DNA of 64,000 bases, taken from contig NZ_QETK01000012.1 of assembly GCF_003105155.1 (NCBI RefSeq), positions 92,361 through 156,360 of the forward strand. Reading direction: 5' to 3'. The notes beneath the pieces are model-generated. The model was not told the DNA's origin, did not search any database, and was given only the letters and a program-made list of their open reading frames with translations. Made by a program: the position numbers and the translations under genes. Positions within the stretch are counted from its first letter, which is position 1. Each line of letters begins with the position of its first letter. This DNA is from Pseudomonas sp. SDI (GTDB lineage Bacteria > Pseudomonadota > Gammaproteobacteria > Pseudomonadales > Pseudomonadaceae). Below, in pieces: positions 1-10,322 of this stretch.

Positions 1-788
1 TACCTCGGTGCTGCCTCTCTGGGGGCAGCAGGATGCGGGTCCACCAGCGAATACGGCGGAGGATACCCCGAGTGTATCGACGCAACCGAGCCGACGTCGC
101 TGGCCCTCCTGCCGGGATAAACCGGTGGAATCGGGTCCAGTACCTGCCAACCAAGGCCGTTGGGCGCTTCCGCCAGGCTGCGCAGCGCGGGCGCACGGGG
201 ACGAACCCGGCGCAGTGGAAACAGATCGCCAAGCACTGAAACCGCCTTTGAAAAAGGACTATGGCCCGTCGGGTCTTTGCCGTTTGCCGGGTCTCCCAGG
301 CAATACATATAGGCATTCATCCCGCCTGCGCCAAAAGGGCTCCAGCTATCGGGGCTGTTAAAGCGCATCAGCAGCGGAATGTAGTCGCGGTAGCCGGCGC
401 CCAACGGATAGTGCCGGGTGGCCGCCTCGAACACCTCGCCGTTGAACCCCGGCAGGTCGTCCGCGTCGTCCTTGGCAAGGTGGAACCCATAAGGCAGGTA
501 GGCACACCGGACCTCGGCCGCCGAGCCGGATGCCCCAAGAACCGATTGCTGCGCGTCGACCAGCAGCAACGCTGCCTCGACCTGCCCGGGCTGGCGCCGA
601 TGCTGGGCCAGCAGCCGATCAGCGTGCTGGAACAGCGAGCGCTGCGCGTCGCCGTCTATTTCGCTGACCCGGCGCTGGTGCGCATAAAAATAATGCCGGC
701 TCGGCTGTCCAGATGCCTGAACACTGCTGAGCCGGTCGAGGCTATCGTAGCGCTGACGGTGAGTCGAGCCTGCATGAAGTGAAGCCAT
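1..788 (-). CDS. Orphan RHS repeat-associated core protein, 3' end outside window
   Basis: This minus-strand reading frame stays open from an ATG at 788 to the left edge, giving 262 residues without a stop. Residues 142-176 carry the C-terminal RHS core signature (RFNSPDSWSPFG, then GGMNAYMYCLGDP and DPTGH), after which RHS proteins switch to a variable tail. The start is supported by an AGGAA ribosome site and by alignment with the second RHS gene of this window: both have 15 residues from Met to a shared RYD. There is no signal peptide and there are no upstream YD repeats, so this is a short orphan core, not a full polymorphic toxin. The visible tail contains PPVY (221-224) and PPPY (243-246). 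Its role is unknown. The true C-terminus lies outside the window. Confidence 0.85.
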   Translation of the reverse strand, partial: MASLHAGSTHRQRYDSLDRLSSVQASGQPSRHYFYAHQRRVSEIDGDAQRSLFQHADRLLAQHRRQPGQVEAALLLVDAQQSVLGASGSAAEVRCAYLPYGFHLAKDDADDLPGFNGEVFEAATRHYPLGAGYRDYIPLLMRFNSPDSWSPFGAGGMNAYMYCLGDPANGKDPTGHSPFSKAVSVLGDLFPLRRVRPRAPALRSLAEAPNGLGWQVLDPIPPVYPGRRASDVGSVASIHSGYPPPYSLVDPHPAAPREAAPR

Positions 789-880
789 CGCGAGGGTTCC
801 TGACAGCGGATTATTCCGCTGCGCAGCTTGCTGCACGCCTCGCAAGCTGTCGCCTCACAGAACTACCGGCGAGGTAGCGC

Positions 881-1765
881 CTAAGCGCGGCGCTGGGTCC
901 AGGCCACGGCCAGGCCGCTCAAGCAGATCACAGCGATACCGACAATGCCGAACAGGTCGGGCATGTGCTCGAAGAGCAGGTAGCCATAGAGTCCGGCGAA
1001 GACGATCTGGCCGTAGCTGAACGGCGCCAGCATGGCCGGCGCGGCGTGGCGAAACGCCTGGGTCAGGAGCATGTGCCCGAGCATGCCGCAGGTGCCCAGG
1101 CCGAGCATGAACAGCGCGTGGCTGAGGCTGGGGGTGGTCCAGAAGAACGGCACCAGCGCGGTCATGATCAGGCTGTTGAGGATTCCGGTGAGGAAGTTGC
1201 TGGTGGTTGGACTGTCGATGCCGCTGAGCTTGCGCGTAAGCAGTTGGTAACAACCGAAACAGAACGCCGAACACAGCGGGTAGAGAATCGCCGGGGTGAA
1301 CAGCACCCCACCCGGCCGCACCACAATCAGCACCCCGAGGAAACCGGCAATCACTGCCAGCCACTGGTGGCGGCTGACCCGTTCGCCGAGCAGCGGCACC
1401 GACAGCGCAGTCACCAGCAGCGGCGCCAGGAAGTTCACTGCGGTAGCCTCGGCCAGCGGGATATAGCGCAGCCCGGTGGTGAAGAACAGGCTGGTGCCGA
1501 TCAGGCACAACGCCCGCGCCAGTTGCAGGCCGGGCCGGCGAGTGCGGACCACCGCCGAGAAGCCGCTGCGCGGCACGAAGACCACCAGCATCAACACCGT
1601 GTGTACGACGTAGCGCGCCCAGACCACCATGACGATGGCGTAAAACCCGGAGAGGTACTTCGACAGCGCATCGTGACTGGCGAACAGCAGCACCGCCAGG
1701 CAGATCAGGGCGATCCCTTTGAGGGGCTGTTCGGCTCCGCCAAGGCTGGGTTTGGCTGCGGTCAT
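881..1765 (-). CDS. EamA-family drug/metabolite transporter
   Basis: A 294-residue inner-membrane protein of the DMT superfamily with about ten hydrophobic segments, arranged as two EamA halves of roughly 140 residues each. Recognisable pieces are the LAVLLFASHDALSKYL first helix, the FLAPLLVTALSVPLLGERV loop closing the first half, and a second half ending in LFGIVGIAVICLSG. The length is normal for the family. The substrate cannot be read from the sequence; relatives export amino acids, nucleotides or metabolites. It stands alone, with a near-perfect palindrome and a strong hairpin upstream that separate it from ttgR, so it is probably transcribed independently. Confidence 0.9.
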   Translation of the reverse strand: MTAAKPSLGGAEQPLKGIALICLAVLLFASHDALSKYLSGFYAIVMVVWARYVVHTVLMLVVFVPRSGFSAVVRTRRPGLQLARALCLIGTSLFFTTGLRYIPLAEATAVNFLAPLLVTALSVPLLGERVSRHQWLAVIAGFLGVLIVVRPGGVLFTPAILYPLCSAFCFGCYQLLTRKLSGIDSPTTSNFLTGILNSLIMTALVPFFWTTPSLSHALFMLGLGTCGMLGHMLLTQAFRHAAPAMLAPFSYGQIVFAGLYGYLLFEHMPDLFGIVGIAVICLSGLAVAWTQRRA

Positions 1766-1786
1766 GCACGGCTCGATGAAAAATAA

Positions 1787-1806
1787 TTAATTAGCCGGCT
1801 AACTAA
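1787..1806. promoter_or_regulatory. Near-perfect 20-bp palindrome upstream of the EamA gene
   Basis: The 12-bp core TTAGCCGGCTAA (1791-1802) is a perfect palindrome. It extends to 20 bp with one mismatched pair. It lies about 20 bases upstream of the EamA start codon, where an operator would sit, but no regulator is identified. Confidence 0.35.
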
Positions 1807-1815
1807 CCGGACATT

Positions 1816-1840
1816 GCCCGGCGCTTAAACTGCGCCGGGC
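1816..1840. terminator. 9-bp GC-rich hairpin between the EamA gene and ttgR
   Basis: GCCCGGCGC and GCGCCGGGC pair perfectly around a 7-base loop. There is no clear T-run on either strand. It may help end ttgR transcription (ttgR stops at 1920 reading leftward), but an intrinsic terminator is not proven. Confidence 0.4.
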
Positions 1841-1919
1841 CGGCTATTCTTGCCCGGCCCGCCCCAGGAAACAAATGCCTAGGCGCGTGCTACAAAGTTT
1901 AACAATCGCTCACAAATGC

Positions 1920-2552
1920 TCAATTGCGCAAGGCAGGGCTCAAGCGCAGCATATCCAGCCCGGCGTCGACCCATTTGCCGGCATCTTTTTGCAGTTCGAA
2001 GCTTTCCGGCAGCAGCAGCCAACGGCTGATGAGGCCATCGATATAGGCAAAAATCGCCACGGCCGCCCGCTCCGCGTGCAAGTCGGCGGGCAGTTGCCCA
2101 CGGTTCACGGCGTTGCGCAAGGTCAGCACGATGTCGCCATGGCAGTCCAGCGTCGAGGCCTGCCGCTGCTGGCGAATGTCGCACATGTCATCGGTGAACT
2201 CGCACTTGTGGTGCAGAATTTCATAAATGCGCCGGGTTTTCGGGTCCAGGACCGTCTGATGAAACACCTGGATCAACAACTGTCGCATGCAGCCGAGCGG
2301 GTCCGGCTCTTCTTCGCTTTCACTGGCCCGGGCCAGCGCATCGAGCGGTTCGCGCAAACTGTCGAGCATGGCCTGAACCAGTTCGGCCTTGTTATTGAAA
2401 TGCCAGTAGATGGCGCCTCGGGTCACCCCGGCAAGCTCGGCGATGTCGGCTAGGGTAGTACGGGCAACCCCGCGCTTGTAAAAGGCTTTTTCCGCGGCTT
2501 CGAGGATCTGGCTACGGGTTTCCAGGGCTTCCTCTTTGGTTCGACGGACCAT
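1920..2552 (-). CDS. ttgR: TetR-family repressor of the TtgABC efflux pump
   Basis: A 210-residue protein that matches TtgR of P. putida closely from memory, including the N-terminus ([13 protein letters not shown]), the helix-turn-helix region ([21 protein letters not shown], about residues 32-52) and the ligand-domain stretch [21 protein letters not shown]. TtgR is a dimer that represses ttgABC and itself and leaves DNA when antibiotics, flavonoids or other aromatics bind its C-terminal domain. It is transcribed away from ttgA across a 261-base spacer that contains the operator. Length and context both fit, so the assignment is firm. Confidence 0.97.
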   Translation of the reverse strand: MVRRTKEEALETRSQILEAAEKAFYKRGVARTTLADIAELAGVTRGAIYWHFNNKAELVQAMLDSLREPLDALARASESEEEPDPLGCMRQLLIQVFHQTVLDPKTRRIYEILHHKCEFTDDMCDIRQQRQASTLDCHGDIVLTLRNAVNRGQLPADLHAERAAVAIFAYIDGLISRWLLLPESFELQKDAGKWVDAGLDMLRLSPALRN

Positions 2553-2686
2553 GGCAGTACAACCTCATCAAAGGGCCGGGCGCACGCTGCAGGCGCCTGG
2601 GTGCTATGCCGGTAATGCCGGGCTCGGGCAGCTACCGAATGTCTAATATTGCTCTACGCGGGTCATGCTGGACCAAACGTGAGGTG

Positions 2687-2716
2687 TTTACAAACAACCA
2701 TGAATGTAAGTATATT
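2687..2716 (+). promoter_or_regulatory. ttgABC promoter overlapping the TtgR operator
   Basis: TTTACA (2687-2692) and TATATT (2711-2716), 18 bases apart, make a plausible sigma-70 promoter for ttgA. The imperfect inverted repeat formed by TTTACAAAC and GAATGTAAGTA covers the same DNA and resembles, as I recall it, the TtgR operator of P. putida. TtgR bound here would block both divergent genes. Confidence 0.8.
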
Positions 2717-2813
2717 CGTTAGTAAGCTACTTATCCACTCAGGAATGTTTTTTCCTACACCCCGTTTCCATTACTCTTGAGCGTCTTCAGCTCTTTCTGA
2801 CCCGAGGATCTTC

Positions 2814-3965
2814 ATGCAATTCAAGCCAGCTGTTACCGCTCTGGTTTCCGCCGTCGCCCTGGCAACACTGCTCAGCGGCTGTAAAAAGGAAGAAGCGGCG
2901 CCCGTGGCGCAGGTTCCTCAGGTCGGCGTCGTAACCCTGCAACCACAAGCCTATACCCTGACCTCCGACCTGCCCGGCCGCACCACGGCGTTCCGCGTAG
3001 CCGAGGTTCGCCCACAGGTGAACGGCATCATTCTCAAGCGCCTGTTCAAGGAAGGCAGCGACGTGAAGGAAGGGCAGCAGCTCTACCAGATCGATCCGTC
3101 GGTATACGAGGCCACCCTGGGTAGCGCGCAAGCCAACCTGCAATCGACCCGTTCGCTGGCCGAGCGCTACAAGCAACTGGTCGCCGAGCAGGCGGTCAGC
3201 CGCCAGGAATACGACGACGCGAACGCCAAACGTTTGCAGGCTGAAGCCAGCCTGAAAAGTGCCCAGATCGACCTGCGCTACACCAAGGTGCTGGCCCCGC
3301 TCAGCGGTCGTATCGGGCGTTCTTCGGTTACCGAAGGCGCACTGGTGAACAACGGCCAGGCCGACGCCATGGCGGTGATCCAGCAGCTCGACCCGATCTA
3401 CGTTGACGTCACCCAGTCTTCGGCCGAGCTGCTCAAGCTGCGCCGCGAGCTGGAAAACGGCCAGTTGCAGAAGATCGGCAGCAACGCCGCCCAGGTCAAG
3501 CTGGTGCTGGAAGACGGCAGCCAGTACGCCCACGCCGGGCGCCTGGAATTCTCCGAAGTCTCGGTCGACCAGACCACCGGCTCGGTGACCCTGCGCGCGG
3601 TGTTCCCGAACCCCGACCACAACCTGCTGCCGGGCATGTTCGTGCACGCCCTGCTCGGCGCCGGCGTCAAGGACGCCGCGATTCTCGCCCCGCAACAAGG
3701 CGTGACCCGCGACCTCAAGGGCCAGCCAACGGCCCTGGTGGTCAACCAGGACAACAAGGTCGAACTGCGCCAGCTCAAGGCCAGCCGTACCGTGGGTAGC
3801 GACTGGCTGATCGAGGAAGGCCTGAACGCCGGCGACCGCCTGATCACTGAAGGCCTGCAGTTCGTCAAGCCGGGGATCGAAGTCAAGGCCAACCCTGCCA
3901 GCAACGTCAAGCAAGCCCAGCCAACCCAGGCCAATGCAGCACCTGCAGGGGCCAAAGGGGAGTAA
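2814..3965 (+). CDS. ttgA: RND efflux periplasmic adaptor TtgA
   Basis: A 383-residue lipoprotein of the membrane fusion family (MexA/AcrA type). The signal peptide ends in a lipobox, LLSGC, with the acylated Cys at about residue 22. It is followed by the biotinyl-lipoyl half-motifs (around VRPQVNGIILKRLF and VLAPLSGRIGR) flanking a coiled-coil hairpin at roughly 95-160, then beta-barrel and membrane-proximal domains. It joins the inner-membrane pump TtgB to the outer-membrane channel TtgC. The gene is first in a three-gene operon, 3 bases before ttgB, controlled by TtgR from the adjacent operator. Confidence 0.97.
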   Translation: MQFKPAVTALVSAVALATLLSGCKKEEAAPVAQVPQVGVVTLQPQAYTLTSDLPGRTTAFRVAEVRPQVNGIILKRLFKEGSDVKEGQQLYQIDPSVYEATLGSAQANLQSTRSLAERYKQLVAEQAVSRQEYDDANAKRLQAEASLKSAQIDLRYTKVLAPLSGRIGRSSVTEGALVNNGQADAMAVIQQLDPIYVDVTQSSAELLKLRRELENGQLQKIGSNAAQVKLVLEDGSQYAHAGRLEFSEVSVDQTTGSVTLRAVFPNPDHNLLPGMFVHALLGAGVKDAAILAPQQGVTRDLKGQPTALVVNQDNKVELRQLKASRTVGSDWLIEEGLNAGDRLITEGLQFVKPGIEVKANPASNVKQAQPTQANAAPAGAKGE

Positions 3966-3968
3966 ACC

Positions 3969-6900
3969 ATGTCGAGATTCTTTATCGATCGCCCGATTTT
4001 TGCCTGGGTGATCGCCCTGGTGATCATGCTGGTCGGCGCCTTGTCGATCCTCAAATTGCCGATCAACCAGTACCCGAGCATCGCCCCGCCGGCCATCGCC
4101 ATCGCCGTGACCTATCCGGGCGCCTCGGCGCAGACCGTGCAGGACACCGTGGTTCAGGTGATCGAGCAGCAGCTCAACGGGATCGACAACCTGCGTTATG
4201 TTTCCTCGGAAAGTAACTCCGACGGCAGCATGACCATCACCGCGACCTTCGAGCAGGGGACCAACCCCGACACCGCGCAGGTCCAGGTGCAGAACAAGCT
4301 CAACCTGGCCACCCCGCTGCTGCCGCAAGAAGTGCAGCAGCAGGGTATCCGCGTGACCAAGGCGGTGAAGAACTTCCTGCTGGTCATCGGCCTGGTGTCC
4401 GAAGACGGCAGCATGAGCAAGGACGACCTGGCCAACTACATCGTCTCGAACATGCAGGACCCGATCTCGCGTACCGCGGGCGTCGGTGACTTCCAGGTGT
4501 TCGGTGCGCAGTACGCCATGCGTATCTGGCTCGATCCGGCGAAGCTGAACAAGTTCCAGCTAACCCCGGTCGACGTGCGCACCGCGGTTGCCGCGCAAAA
4601 CGTCCAGGTGTCGTCCGGTCAGCTCGGCGGCCTGCCGGCCCTGCCCGGCCAGCAACTGAACGCGACCATCATCGGCAAGACCCGTCTGCAGACCGCCGAG
4701 CAATTCGAGAAGATCCTGCTCAAGGTCAACCGCGACGGCTCGCAAGTGCGCCTGGGCGATGTCGCCAAGGTTGGCCTGGGTGGCGAGAACTATGCCATCA
4801 GCGCCCAGTTCAACGGCAAGCCGGCGTCCGGCCTGGCGGTAAAACTGGCCACCGGTGCCAACGCCCTGGACACGGCCAAGGCCCTGCGCAAGACCATTAC
4901 CGACCTGGAACCGTTCTTCCCGCAAGGCATGAAGGCGGTCTTCCCGTATGACACCACCCCGGTGGTGACCGAATCGATCAGCGGGGTAATCCATACCCTG
5001 GTCGAAGCGATCGTGCTGGTGTTCCTGGTGATGTACCTGTTCCTGCAGAACTTCCGCGCCACGGTGATCACCACCATGACGGTGCCGGTGGTGTTGCTGG
5101 GGACCTTCGGCATCCTCGCGGCGGCCGGCTTCAGCATCAACACCCTGACCATGTTCGGCATGGTGCTGGCCATCGGCTTGCTGGTGGACGACGCCATCGT
5201 CGTGGTGGAAAACGTCGAGCGGGTGATGTCCGAAGAGGGCCTGTCACCCAAGGAAGCGACCAAGAAATCCATGGGTCAGATCCAGGGTGCCCTGGTCGGT
5301 ATCGCCCTGGTTCTGTCGGCGGTACTGCTGCCGATGGCGTTCTTCGGTGGTTCCACCGGGGTGATCTACAAGCAGTTCTCCATCACCATCGTCTCGGCCA
5401 TGGCGCTGTCGGTACTGGTCGCACTGATCTTCACCCCGGCGCTCTGCGCCACCATGCTCAAGCCGATTCAGAAAGGCGAGCATCACGTTGCCAAGCGCGG
5501 CTTCTTCGGCTGGTTCAACCGCAACTTCGACCGCAGCGTGCAAAGCTACGAACGCGGCGTCGGCAACATGTTGCGGCACAAGGCGCCGTACCTGCTGGCC
5601 TACCTGTTGATCGTGGTCGGCATGATCTGGCTGTTCACCCGCATCCCTACCGCGTTCCTGCCGGAAGAAGACCAGGGCGTACTCTTCGCCCAGGTGCAGA
5701 CCCCGGCCGGCTCCAGTGCCGAGCGTACCCAGGTGGTGATCGACGAGATGCGCGCCTACCTGCTGGACAAAGAGGCCGACACCGTCGCCTCGGTGTTCAC
5801 CGTGAACGGCTTCAACTTCGCCGGTCGTGGGCAGAGCTCGGGCCTGGCGTTCATCATGCTCAAGCCATGGGGCGAACGTTCCGCCGAGAACAACGTGTTC
5901 AACCTGGCGGCGCGGGCCCAGCAGCACTTCTTCAGCTTCCGCGATGCGATGGTGTTCGCCTTTGCCCCGCCGGCAGTACTGGAGCTGGGTAACGCCACCG
6001 GTTTCGACGTGTTCCTGCAGGACCGTGCCGGCGTTGGCCACGAAAAGCTGATGCAAGCCCGTAACCAGTTCCTCGGCATGGCCGCGCAGAGCAAGATCCT
6101 CTCGGCGGTGCGTCCGAACGGCCTGAACGATGAACCGCAGTACCAACTGACCGTCGACGACGAGCGTGCCAGTGCCCTGGGCGTGACCATCACCGACATC
6201 AACAGCACCCTGTCGATTGCCCTGGGTGCCAGCTACGTCAACGACTTCATCGACCGCGGTCGGGTGAAGAAGGTCTACATCCAGGGCGAAGCCGCGTCGC
6301 GCATGAGCCCCGAAGACCTGCAGAAATGGTACGTGCGCAACGCCGCTGGCGAGATGGTGCCGTTCTCCGCCTTCGCCAAGGGTGAGTGGATCTACGGTGC
6401 ACCGAAGCTGTCGCGTTACAACGGTGTCGAAGCCATGGAAATTCTCGGTGCGCCAGCCCCTGGCTACAGTACCGGCGAGGCCATGGCCGAGGTCGAGCGC
6501 CTGGCCGGTCAACTGCCGGCCGGTATCGGTTACTCGTGGACCGGCCTGTCGTACGAGGAGCGCCTGTCCGGCTCCCAGGCGCCGGCGCTGTATGCGCTAT
6601 CGCTGCTGATGGTGTTCCTGTGCCTGGCGGCGCTGTATGAAAGCTGGTCGATCCCGATCGCCGTGATGCTGGTGGTGCCGTTGGGGATCATCGGTGCGCT
6701 GCTGGCCACCAGCCTGCGCGGCCTGTCCAACGACGTGTACTTCCAGGTGGGCCTGTTGACCACCATCGGTCTGGCGGCGAAGAACGCGATCCTGATCGTC
6801 GAGTTCGCCAAGGAACTGCACGAACAGGGCCGCAGCCTGATCGATGCCGCCATCGAAGCCTGCCGGATGCGTCTGCGGCCGATCATCATGACCTCGCTGG

Positions 6901-7121
6901 CGTTCATTCTCGGCGTGGTCCCGTTGGCCATCTCCAGCGGTGCCGGCTCGGGCAGCCAGCACGCTATCGGTACCGGGGTAATCGGCGGGATGCTGACGGC
7001 CACGATACTGGCGATCTTCTGGGTACCGCTGTTCTTTGTCAGTGTGTCGTCATGGTTCGGCAGCAAGAAGCCCGAAACCGACGATGCCCCCGAAACTCCA
7101 CGCTATGAGGCTGGGCAATGA
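3969..7121 (+). CDS. ttgB: RND multidrug efflux transporter TtgB
   Basis: A 1050-residue proton-driven pump of the HAE1 RND family, normal for MexB/AcrB. It begins [17 protein letters not shown] (first transmembrane helix), has two large periplasmic loops, and carries the charged transmembrane-4 motif [18 protein letters not shown] with the paired Asp residues of proton transfer (around residues 406-407). In P. putida TtgABC expels solvents, chloramphenicol, tetracycline and plant antimicrobials. The substrate range here is inferred from that orthology. The stop codon overlaps the ttgC start by four bases, implying translational coupling. Confidence 0.97.
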   Translation: MSRFFIDRPIFAWVIALVIMLVGALSILKLPINQYPSIAPPAIAIAVTYPGASAQTVQDTVVQVIEQQLNGIDNLRYVSSESNSDGSMTITATFEQGTNPDTAQVQVQNKLNLATPLLPQEVQQQGIRVTKAVKNFLLVIGLVSEDGSMSKDDLANYIVSNMQDPISRTAGVGDFQVFGAQYAMRIWLDPAKLNKFQLTPVDVRTAVAAQNVQVSSGQLGGLPALPGQQLNATIIGKTRLQTAEQFEKILLKVNRDGSQVRLGDVAKVGLGGENYAISAQFNGKPASGLAVKLATGANALDTAKALRKTITDLEPFFPQGMKAVFPYDTTPVVTESISGVIHTLVEAIVLVFLVMYLFLQNFRATVITTMTVPVVLLGTFGILAAAGFSINTLTMFGMVLAIGLLVDDAIVVVENVERVMSEEGLSPKEATKKSMGQIQGALVGIALVLSAVLLPMAFFGGSTGVIYKQFSITIVSAMALSVLVALIFTPALCATMLKPIQKGEHHVAKRGFFGWFNRNFDRSVQSYERGVGNMLRHKAPYLLAYLLIVVGMIWLFTRIPTAFLPEEDQGVLFAQVQTPAGSSAERTQVVIDEMRAYLLDKEADTVASVFTVNGFNFAGRGQSSGLAFIMLKPWGERSAENNVFNLAARAQQHFFSFRDAMVFAFAPPAVLELGNATGFDVFLQDRAGVGHEKLMQARNQFLGMAAQSKILSAVRPNGLNDEPQYQLTVDDERASALGVTITDINSTLSIALGASYVNDFIDRGRVKKVYIQGEAASRMSPEDLQKWYVRNAAGEMVPFSAFAKGEWIYGAPKLSRYNGVEAMEILGAPAPGYSTGEAMAEVERLAGQLPAGIGYSWTGLSYEERLSGSQAPALYALSLLMVFLCLAALYESWSIPIAVMLVVPLGIIGALLATSLRGLSNDVYFQVGLLTTIGLAAKNAILIVEFAKELHEQGRSLIDAAIEACRMRLRPIIMTSLAFILGVVPLAISSGAGSGSQHAIGTGVIGGMLTATILAIFWVPLFFVSVSSWFGSKKPETDDAPETPRYEAGQ

Positions 7122-8563
7122 GTAAGTCCCTGTTGTCTTTGGCGGTCACCGCTTTCATTCTTGGCGGCTGTTCGCTGATCCCCGATTACCAGACCCCTGA
7201 GGCGCCGGTGGCGGCCCAGTGGCCGCAAGGTCCGGCGTACTCGCCGGCCGAGTCGGCCGCGGTCGCGGCGGCCGAGCAGGGCTGGCGTCAGTTCTTCCAC
7301 GACCCGGCACTGCAACAGCTGATCCAGACGTCGCTGGAAAACAACCGCGACCTGCGTGTCGCGGCGCTGAACATCGACGCCTACCGCGCGCAATACCGCA
7401 TCAGCCGTGCCGACCTGTTCCCGGCCATCAACGCCAATGGCAGCGGTAGCCGCCAGCGCGTGCCGGCCAACGTCTCGCAAAGCGGCGAAGCGGCTATCAA
7501 CAGCCAATACTCGGCCACCGTCGGCGTCAGTGCCTACGAGCTGGACCTGTTCGGCCGGGTGCGCAGCCTCAACGAGCAGGCACTGGAAACCTACCTGTCG
7601 AGTGAACAGGCGCGACGTTCCACGCAAATCGCCCTGGTGGCCAGCGTGGCCAATGCCTACTTCACCTGGCAGGCCGACCAGGCCCTGCTCAAGCTGACCG
7701 AAGATACCCTCAAGACCTACGAGGAAAGCTACGCGCTGACCAGCCGTAGCAACGAAGTGGGGGTGGCCTCGGCGCTGGACCTGAGCCAGGCGCGTACCGC
7801 GGTTGAAGGGGCGCGGGTCAAGCTGGCGCAGTATCAGCGCCTGGTAGCCCAGGACCTGAACAGCCTGACCGTGCTGGTCGGGACCGGGATTCCAGCGACC
7901 CTGCCGGCGGCGCAAAAGCTCGATGCCGACCTGCTCAGCGAAGTACCGGCCGGCCTGCCGTCCGAGCTGCTGCAGCGCCGTCCTGACATCATGGAAGCCG
8001 AGCACCTGCTCAAGGCTTCCAATGCCAACATCGGTGCGGCGCGTGCGGCGTTCTTCCCGAGCATCAGCCTGACCGCCAATGCCGGGACCTTGAGCCCGGA
8101 CATGGGTGGCCTGTTCAAGGGTGGCTCGGGCACCTGGCTGTTCCAGCCGCAGATCAGCATCCCGATCTTCAACGCCGGCAGCCTGAAGGCCAGCCTGGAT
8201 TACTCGAAAATCCAGAAAGACATCAACGTTGCCAAGTATGAGAAGACCATCCAGACCGCCTTCCAGGAAGTCTCCGATGGCCTGGCGGCGCGTCAGACCT
8301 TCAACGAACAGTTGCAGGCACAGCGCGATCTGGTGGCGGCCAACCAGGACTACTACCGCCTGGCCGAGCGTCGCTACCGGATCGGTATCGACAGCAACCT
8401 GACCTTCCTCGATGCCCAGCGTGGCTTGTTCAGTGCGCAGCAGTCGCTGATCAGCGATCGCCTGTCGCAGCTGGTGAGCGAGGTCAACCTGTACAAGGCG
8501 CTGGGCGGCGGCTGGTACGAGCAGACCCAGCCACAAGCCAAGGCAGCAACGCCGAAGGGTTGA
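7118..8563 (+). CDS. ttgC: Outer-membrane efflux channel TtgC
   Basis: A 481-residue TolC-like outer-membrane factor of the OprM/NodT lipoprotein type. The signal peptide ends in LGGC, with a lipidated Cys near residue 18. Two repeated outer-membrane efflux domains follow; the second contains the family phrase [35 protein letters not shown]. It forms the trimeric exit duct for TtgA-TtgB. The start overlaps the ttgB stop (ATGA), and a strong intrinsic terminator follows directly, ending the operon. Confidence 0.97.
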   Translation: MSKSLLSLAVTAFILGGCSLIPDYQTPEAPVAAQWPQGPAYSPAESAAVAAAEQGWRQFFHDPALQQLIQTSLENNRDLRVAALNIDAYRAQYRISRADLFPAINANGSGSRQRVPANVSQSGEAAINSQYSATVGVSAYELDLFGRVRSLNEQALETYLSSEQARRSTQIALVASVANAYFTWQADQALLKLTEDTLKTYEESYALTSRSNEVGVASALDLSQARTAVEGARVKLAQYQRLVAQDLNSLTVLVGTGIPATLPAAQKLDADLLSEVPAGLPSELLQRRPDIMEAEHLLKASNANIGAARAAFFPSISLTANAGTLSPDMGGLFKGGSGTWLFQPQISIPIFNAGSLKASLDYSKIQKDINVAKYEKTIQTAFQEVSDGLAARQTFNEQLQAQRDLVAANQDYYRLAERRYRIGIDSNLTFLDAQRGLFSAQQSLISDRLSQLVSEVNLYKALGGGWYEQTQPQAKAATPKG

Positions 8564-8581
8564 GTGCGGTTTGTGTTGCAG

Positions 8582-8607
8582 AAGCCCGGCATCCGCCGGG
8601 CTTTTTT
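8582..8607 (+). terminator. Intrinsic terminator of ttgABC
   Basis: AAGCCCGGC and GCCGGGCTT pair perfectly (9 bp) around a 4-base loop and run into six T residues, 19 bases after the ttgC stop. Confidence 0.93.
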
Positions 8608-8812
8608 ATGCGTCCCGCGATGGATTCACCATAATCCCGTTCGATTACCGCCCAATTCCGTTTGCAACGAATTGCTTCGCCCTCGCCCGCTCGCACACCA
8701 TCGCAGCGCAGCTTCCTGCAACGCTCACCCTAAAAGATCGTGCCCCGGCCTGAGACGCTTATCCGTCGCAGCGCAGGGTTTCGGCTTAATAAAAACAAGA
8801 GAACAGCACCCG

Positions 8813-10066
8813 ATGACAACTCAGCAGCCCGCACGCCACTTGCTTTCCGGTCTTCTCGTCATGACTTGCGCGGCCCCCACCCTGGCCGCCGACAGCGGCT
8901 TTGTCGAAGGCGCCACGGCAAGCGTCAACCTGCGCAATTTCTACATCAACCGCAACTTCGTCGACCCTAACAATGCCCAGAGCAAGGCCGAGGAATGGAC
9001 CCAGAGTTTCATCCTCGACGCCAAGTCCGGCTTCACCCAGGGCACCGTCGGTTTCGGCGTGAACATCCTCGGCCTGCACTCGGTCAAGCTCGACGGTGGC
9101 AAAGGCACCGCCGGTACCCATCTGCTGCCAGTGCACGACGACGGCCGTCCGGCCGACGACTTCGGGCGCCTTGGCGTCGCCTTGAAAGCGAAGGTCTCCA
9201 ACACCGAACTGAAGGTCGGCGAATGGATGCCGGTGCTGCCGATCCTGCGTGCCGACGACGGTCGTTCGCTGCCACAAACCTTTCGCGGCGGCCAGCTCAC
9301 CTCCCAGGAAATCGCCGGCCTGACCCTTTACGCCGGCCAGTTCCGTGGCAACAGCCCACGCAACGACGCGAGCCTGGAAGACATGTCGATGAACGGCAAA
9401 GCCGCGTTCACTACCGAGCGCTTCAACTTTGCCGGTGGCGAATACAGCTTCAACGACAAGCGCACTGTGGTCGGGGTGTGGAATGCCCAGCTCAAGGACA
9501 TCTACAACCAGCAGTACCTCAACCTGGTGCACAGCCAGCCGCTCGGCGACTGGACCCTGGGGGCGAACCTCGGCTACTTCAGCGGCAAGGAGGACGGCAG
9601 CGAACGTGCCGGGAAACTGGACAACCGTACGGCGTCGGCGATGCTCTCGGCGCGCTATGGCGGCAACACGTTCTATGTCGGCTTGCAGAAGGTCAGCGGC
9701 GACGATGCCTGGATGCGGGTCAATGGCACCAGTGGCGGCACCCTGGCCAACGACAGCTACAACGCCAGCTTCGACAACGCCCAGGAGCGCTCCTGGCAAC
9801 TGCGTCACGACTACAACTTCGCCGCCCTTGGCGTACCCGGGCTGACCCTGATGAACCGCTACATCAAGGGTGACAACGTGCATACCGCGCGTGTCAGCGA
9901 TGGCCAGGAGTGGGCGCGGGAGTCGGAGCTGGCGTATGTGATCCAGTCCGGAATGTTGAAGAACCTGTCGTTCAAGTGGCGCAACTCCACCCTGCGGCGC
10001 GATTTCAGCAGCAACGCGTTCGATGAGAACCGGCTGATCGTGAGCTACCCGATCAGCCTGTTGTAA
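8813..10066 (+). CDS. OprD-family outer-membrane porin, BenF-like
   Basis: A 417-residue outer-membrane protein with a signal peptide cut near LAADSGF. The body is OprD-like: WTQSFILDAKSGFTQGTVG, GFGVNILGLHSVKLDGG, and a C-terminus ending in an aromatic/hydrophobic strand (LIVSYPISLL). Members form monomeric 18-strand channels for carboxylic acids and aromatics. I place the start at 8813, not at the far-upstream in-frame codon, because only there does a proper signal sequence begin; the ribosome site (AGAGAA) is weak. Its position between ttgABC and the pca genes recalls the BenF-like porin of P. putida, which suggests aromatic-acid uptake; the exact substrate is inferred. The spacer 8608-8812 shows no further gene. 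Confidence 0.9.
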   Translation: MTTQQPARHLLSGLLVMTCAAPTLAADSGFVEGATASVNLRNFYINRNFVDPNNAQSKAEEWTQSFILDAKSGFTQGTVGFGVNILGLHSVKLDGGKGTAGTHLLPVHDDGRPADDFGRLGVALKAKVSNTELKVGEWMPVLPILRADDGRSLPQTFRGGQLTSQEIAGLTLYAGQFRGNSPRNDASLEDMSMNGKAAFTTERFNFAGGEYSFNDKRTVVGVWNAQLKDIYNQQYLNLVHSQPLGDWTLGANLGYFSGKEDGSERAGKLDNRTASAMLSARYGGNTFYVGLQKVSGDDAWMRVNGTSGGTLANDSYNASFDNAQERSWQLRHDYNFAALGVPGLTLMNRYIKGDNVHTARVSDGQEWARESELAYVIQSGMLKNLSFKWRNSTLRRDFSSNAFDENRLIVSYPISLL

Positions 10067-10077
10067 CGGCGGCGACA

Positions 10078-10098
10078 CTATCGCGGGACGAGCCCGCT
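10078..10098. repeat. Single REP-like arm after the porin gene
   Basis: CTATCGCGGGACGAGCCCGCT matches one arm of the inverted repeats at 20519-20581 and 24057-24125. No partner arm is present here. The rest of the spacer to the LysR gene is AT-rich from about 10190 and holds no ORF I can support. Confidence 0.6.
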
Positions 10099-10322
10099 GC
10101 TTCAGAAACGTTGCACGGCGCTGCGCTTCCGGGGAGCGGACTCACCCGCCCTCAGGCGGCTTTCACAACATGTACCGTTGACCCACGGGCTCTATTCATA
10201 TGCAAATAAACTCTAAAAAACATAAAGATACTTAATTGACGGAATAATGGCGTGCATTTAAAAACGCAGTCTGCCGTGGCGACAACAACCTTCGCCCTCT
10301 TTTAGGAATGCCGGAAAAGCAC

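Noticed and set aside
261..782. 173-residue plus-strand frame at the left edge
   Set aside because: The real gene is the minus-strand RHS core with its conserved signature; the plus-strand frame is its complement.
2787..4328. 513-residue open frame on the minus strand across ttgA-ttgB
   Set aside because: It is the antisense shadow of high-GC coding DNA; the plus-strand ttgA and ttgB are certain and the shadow protein has no recognisable domain.
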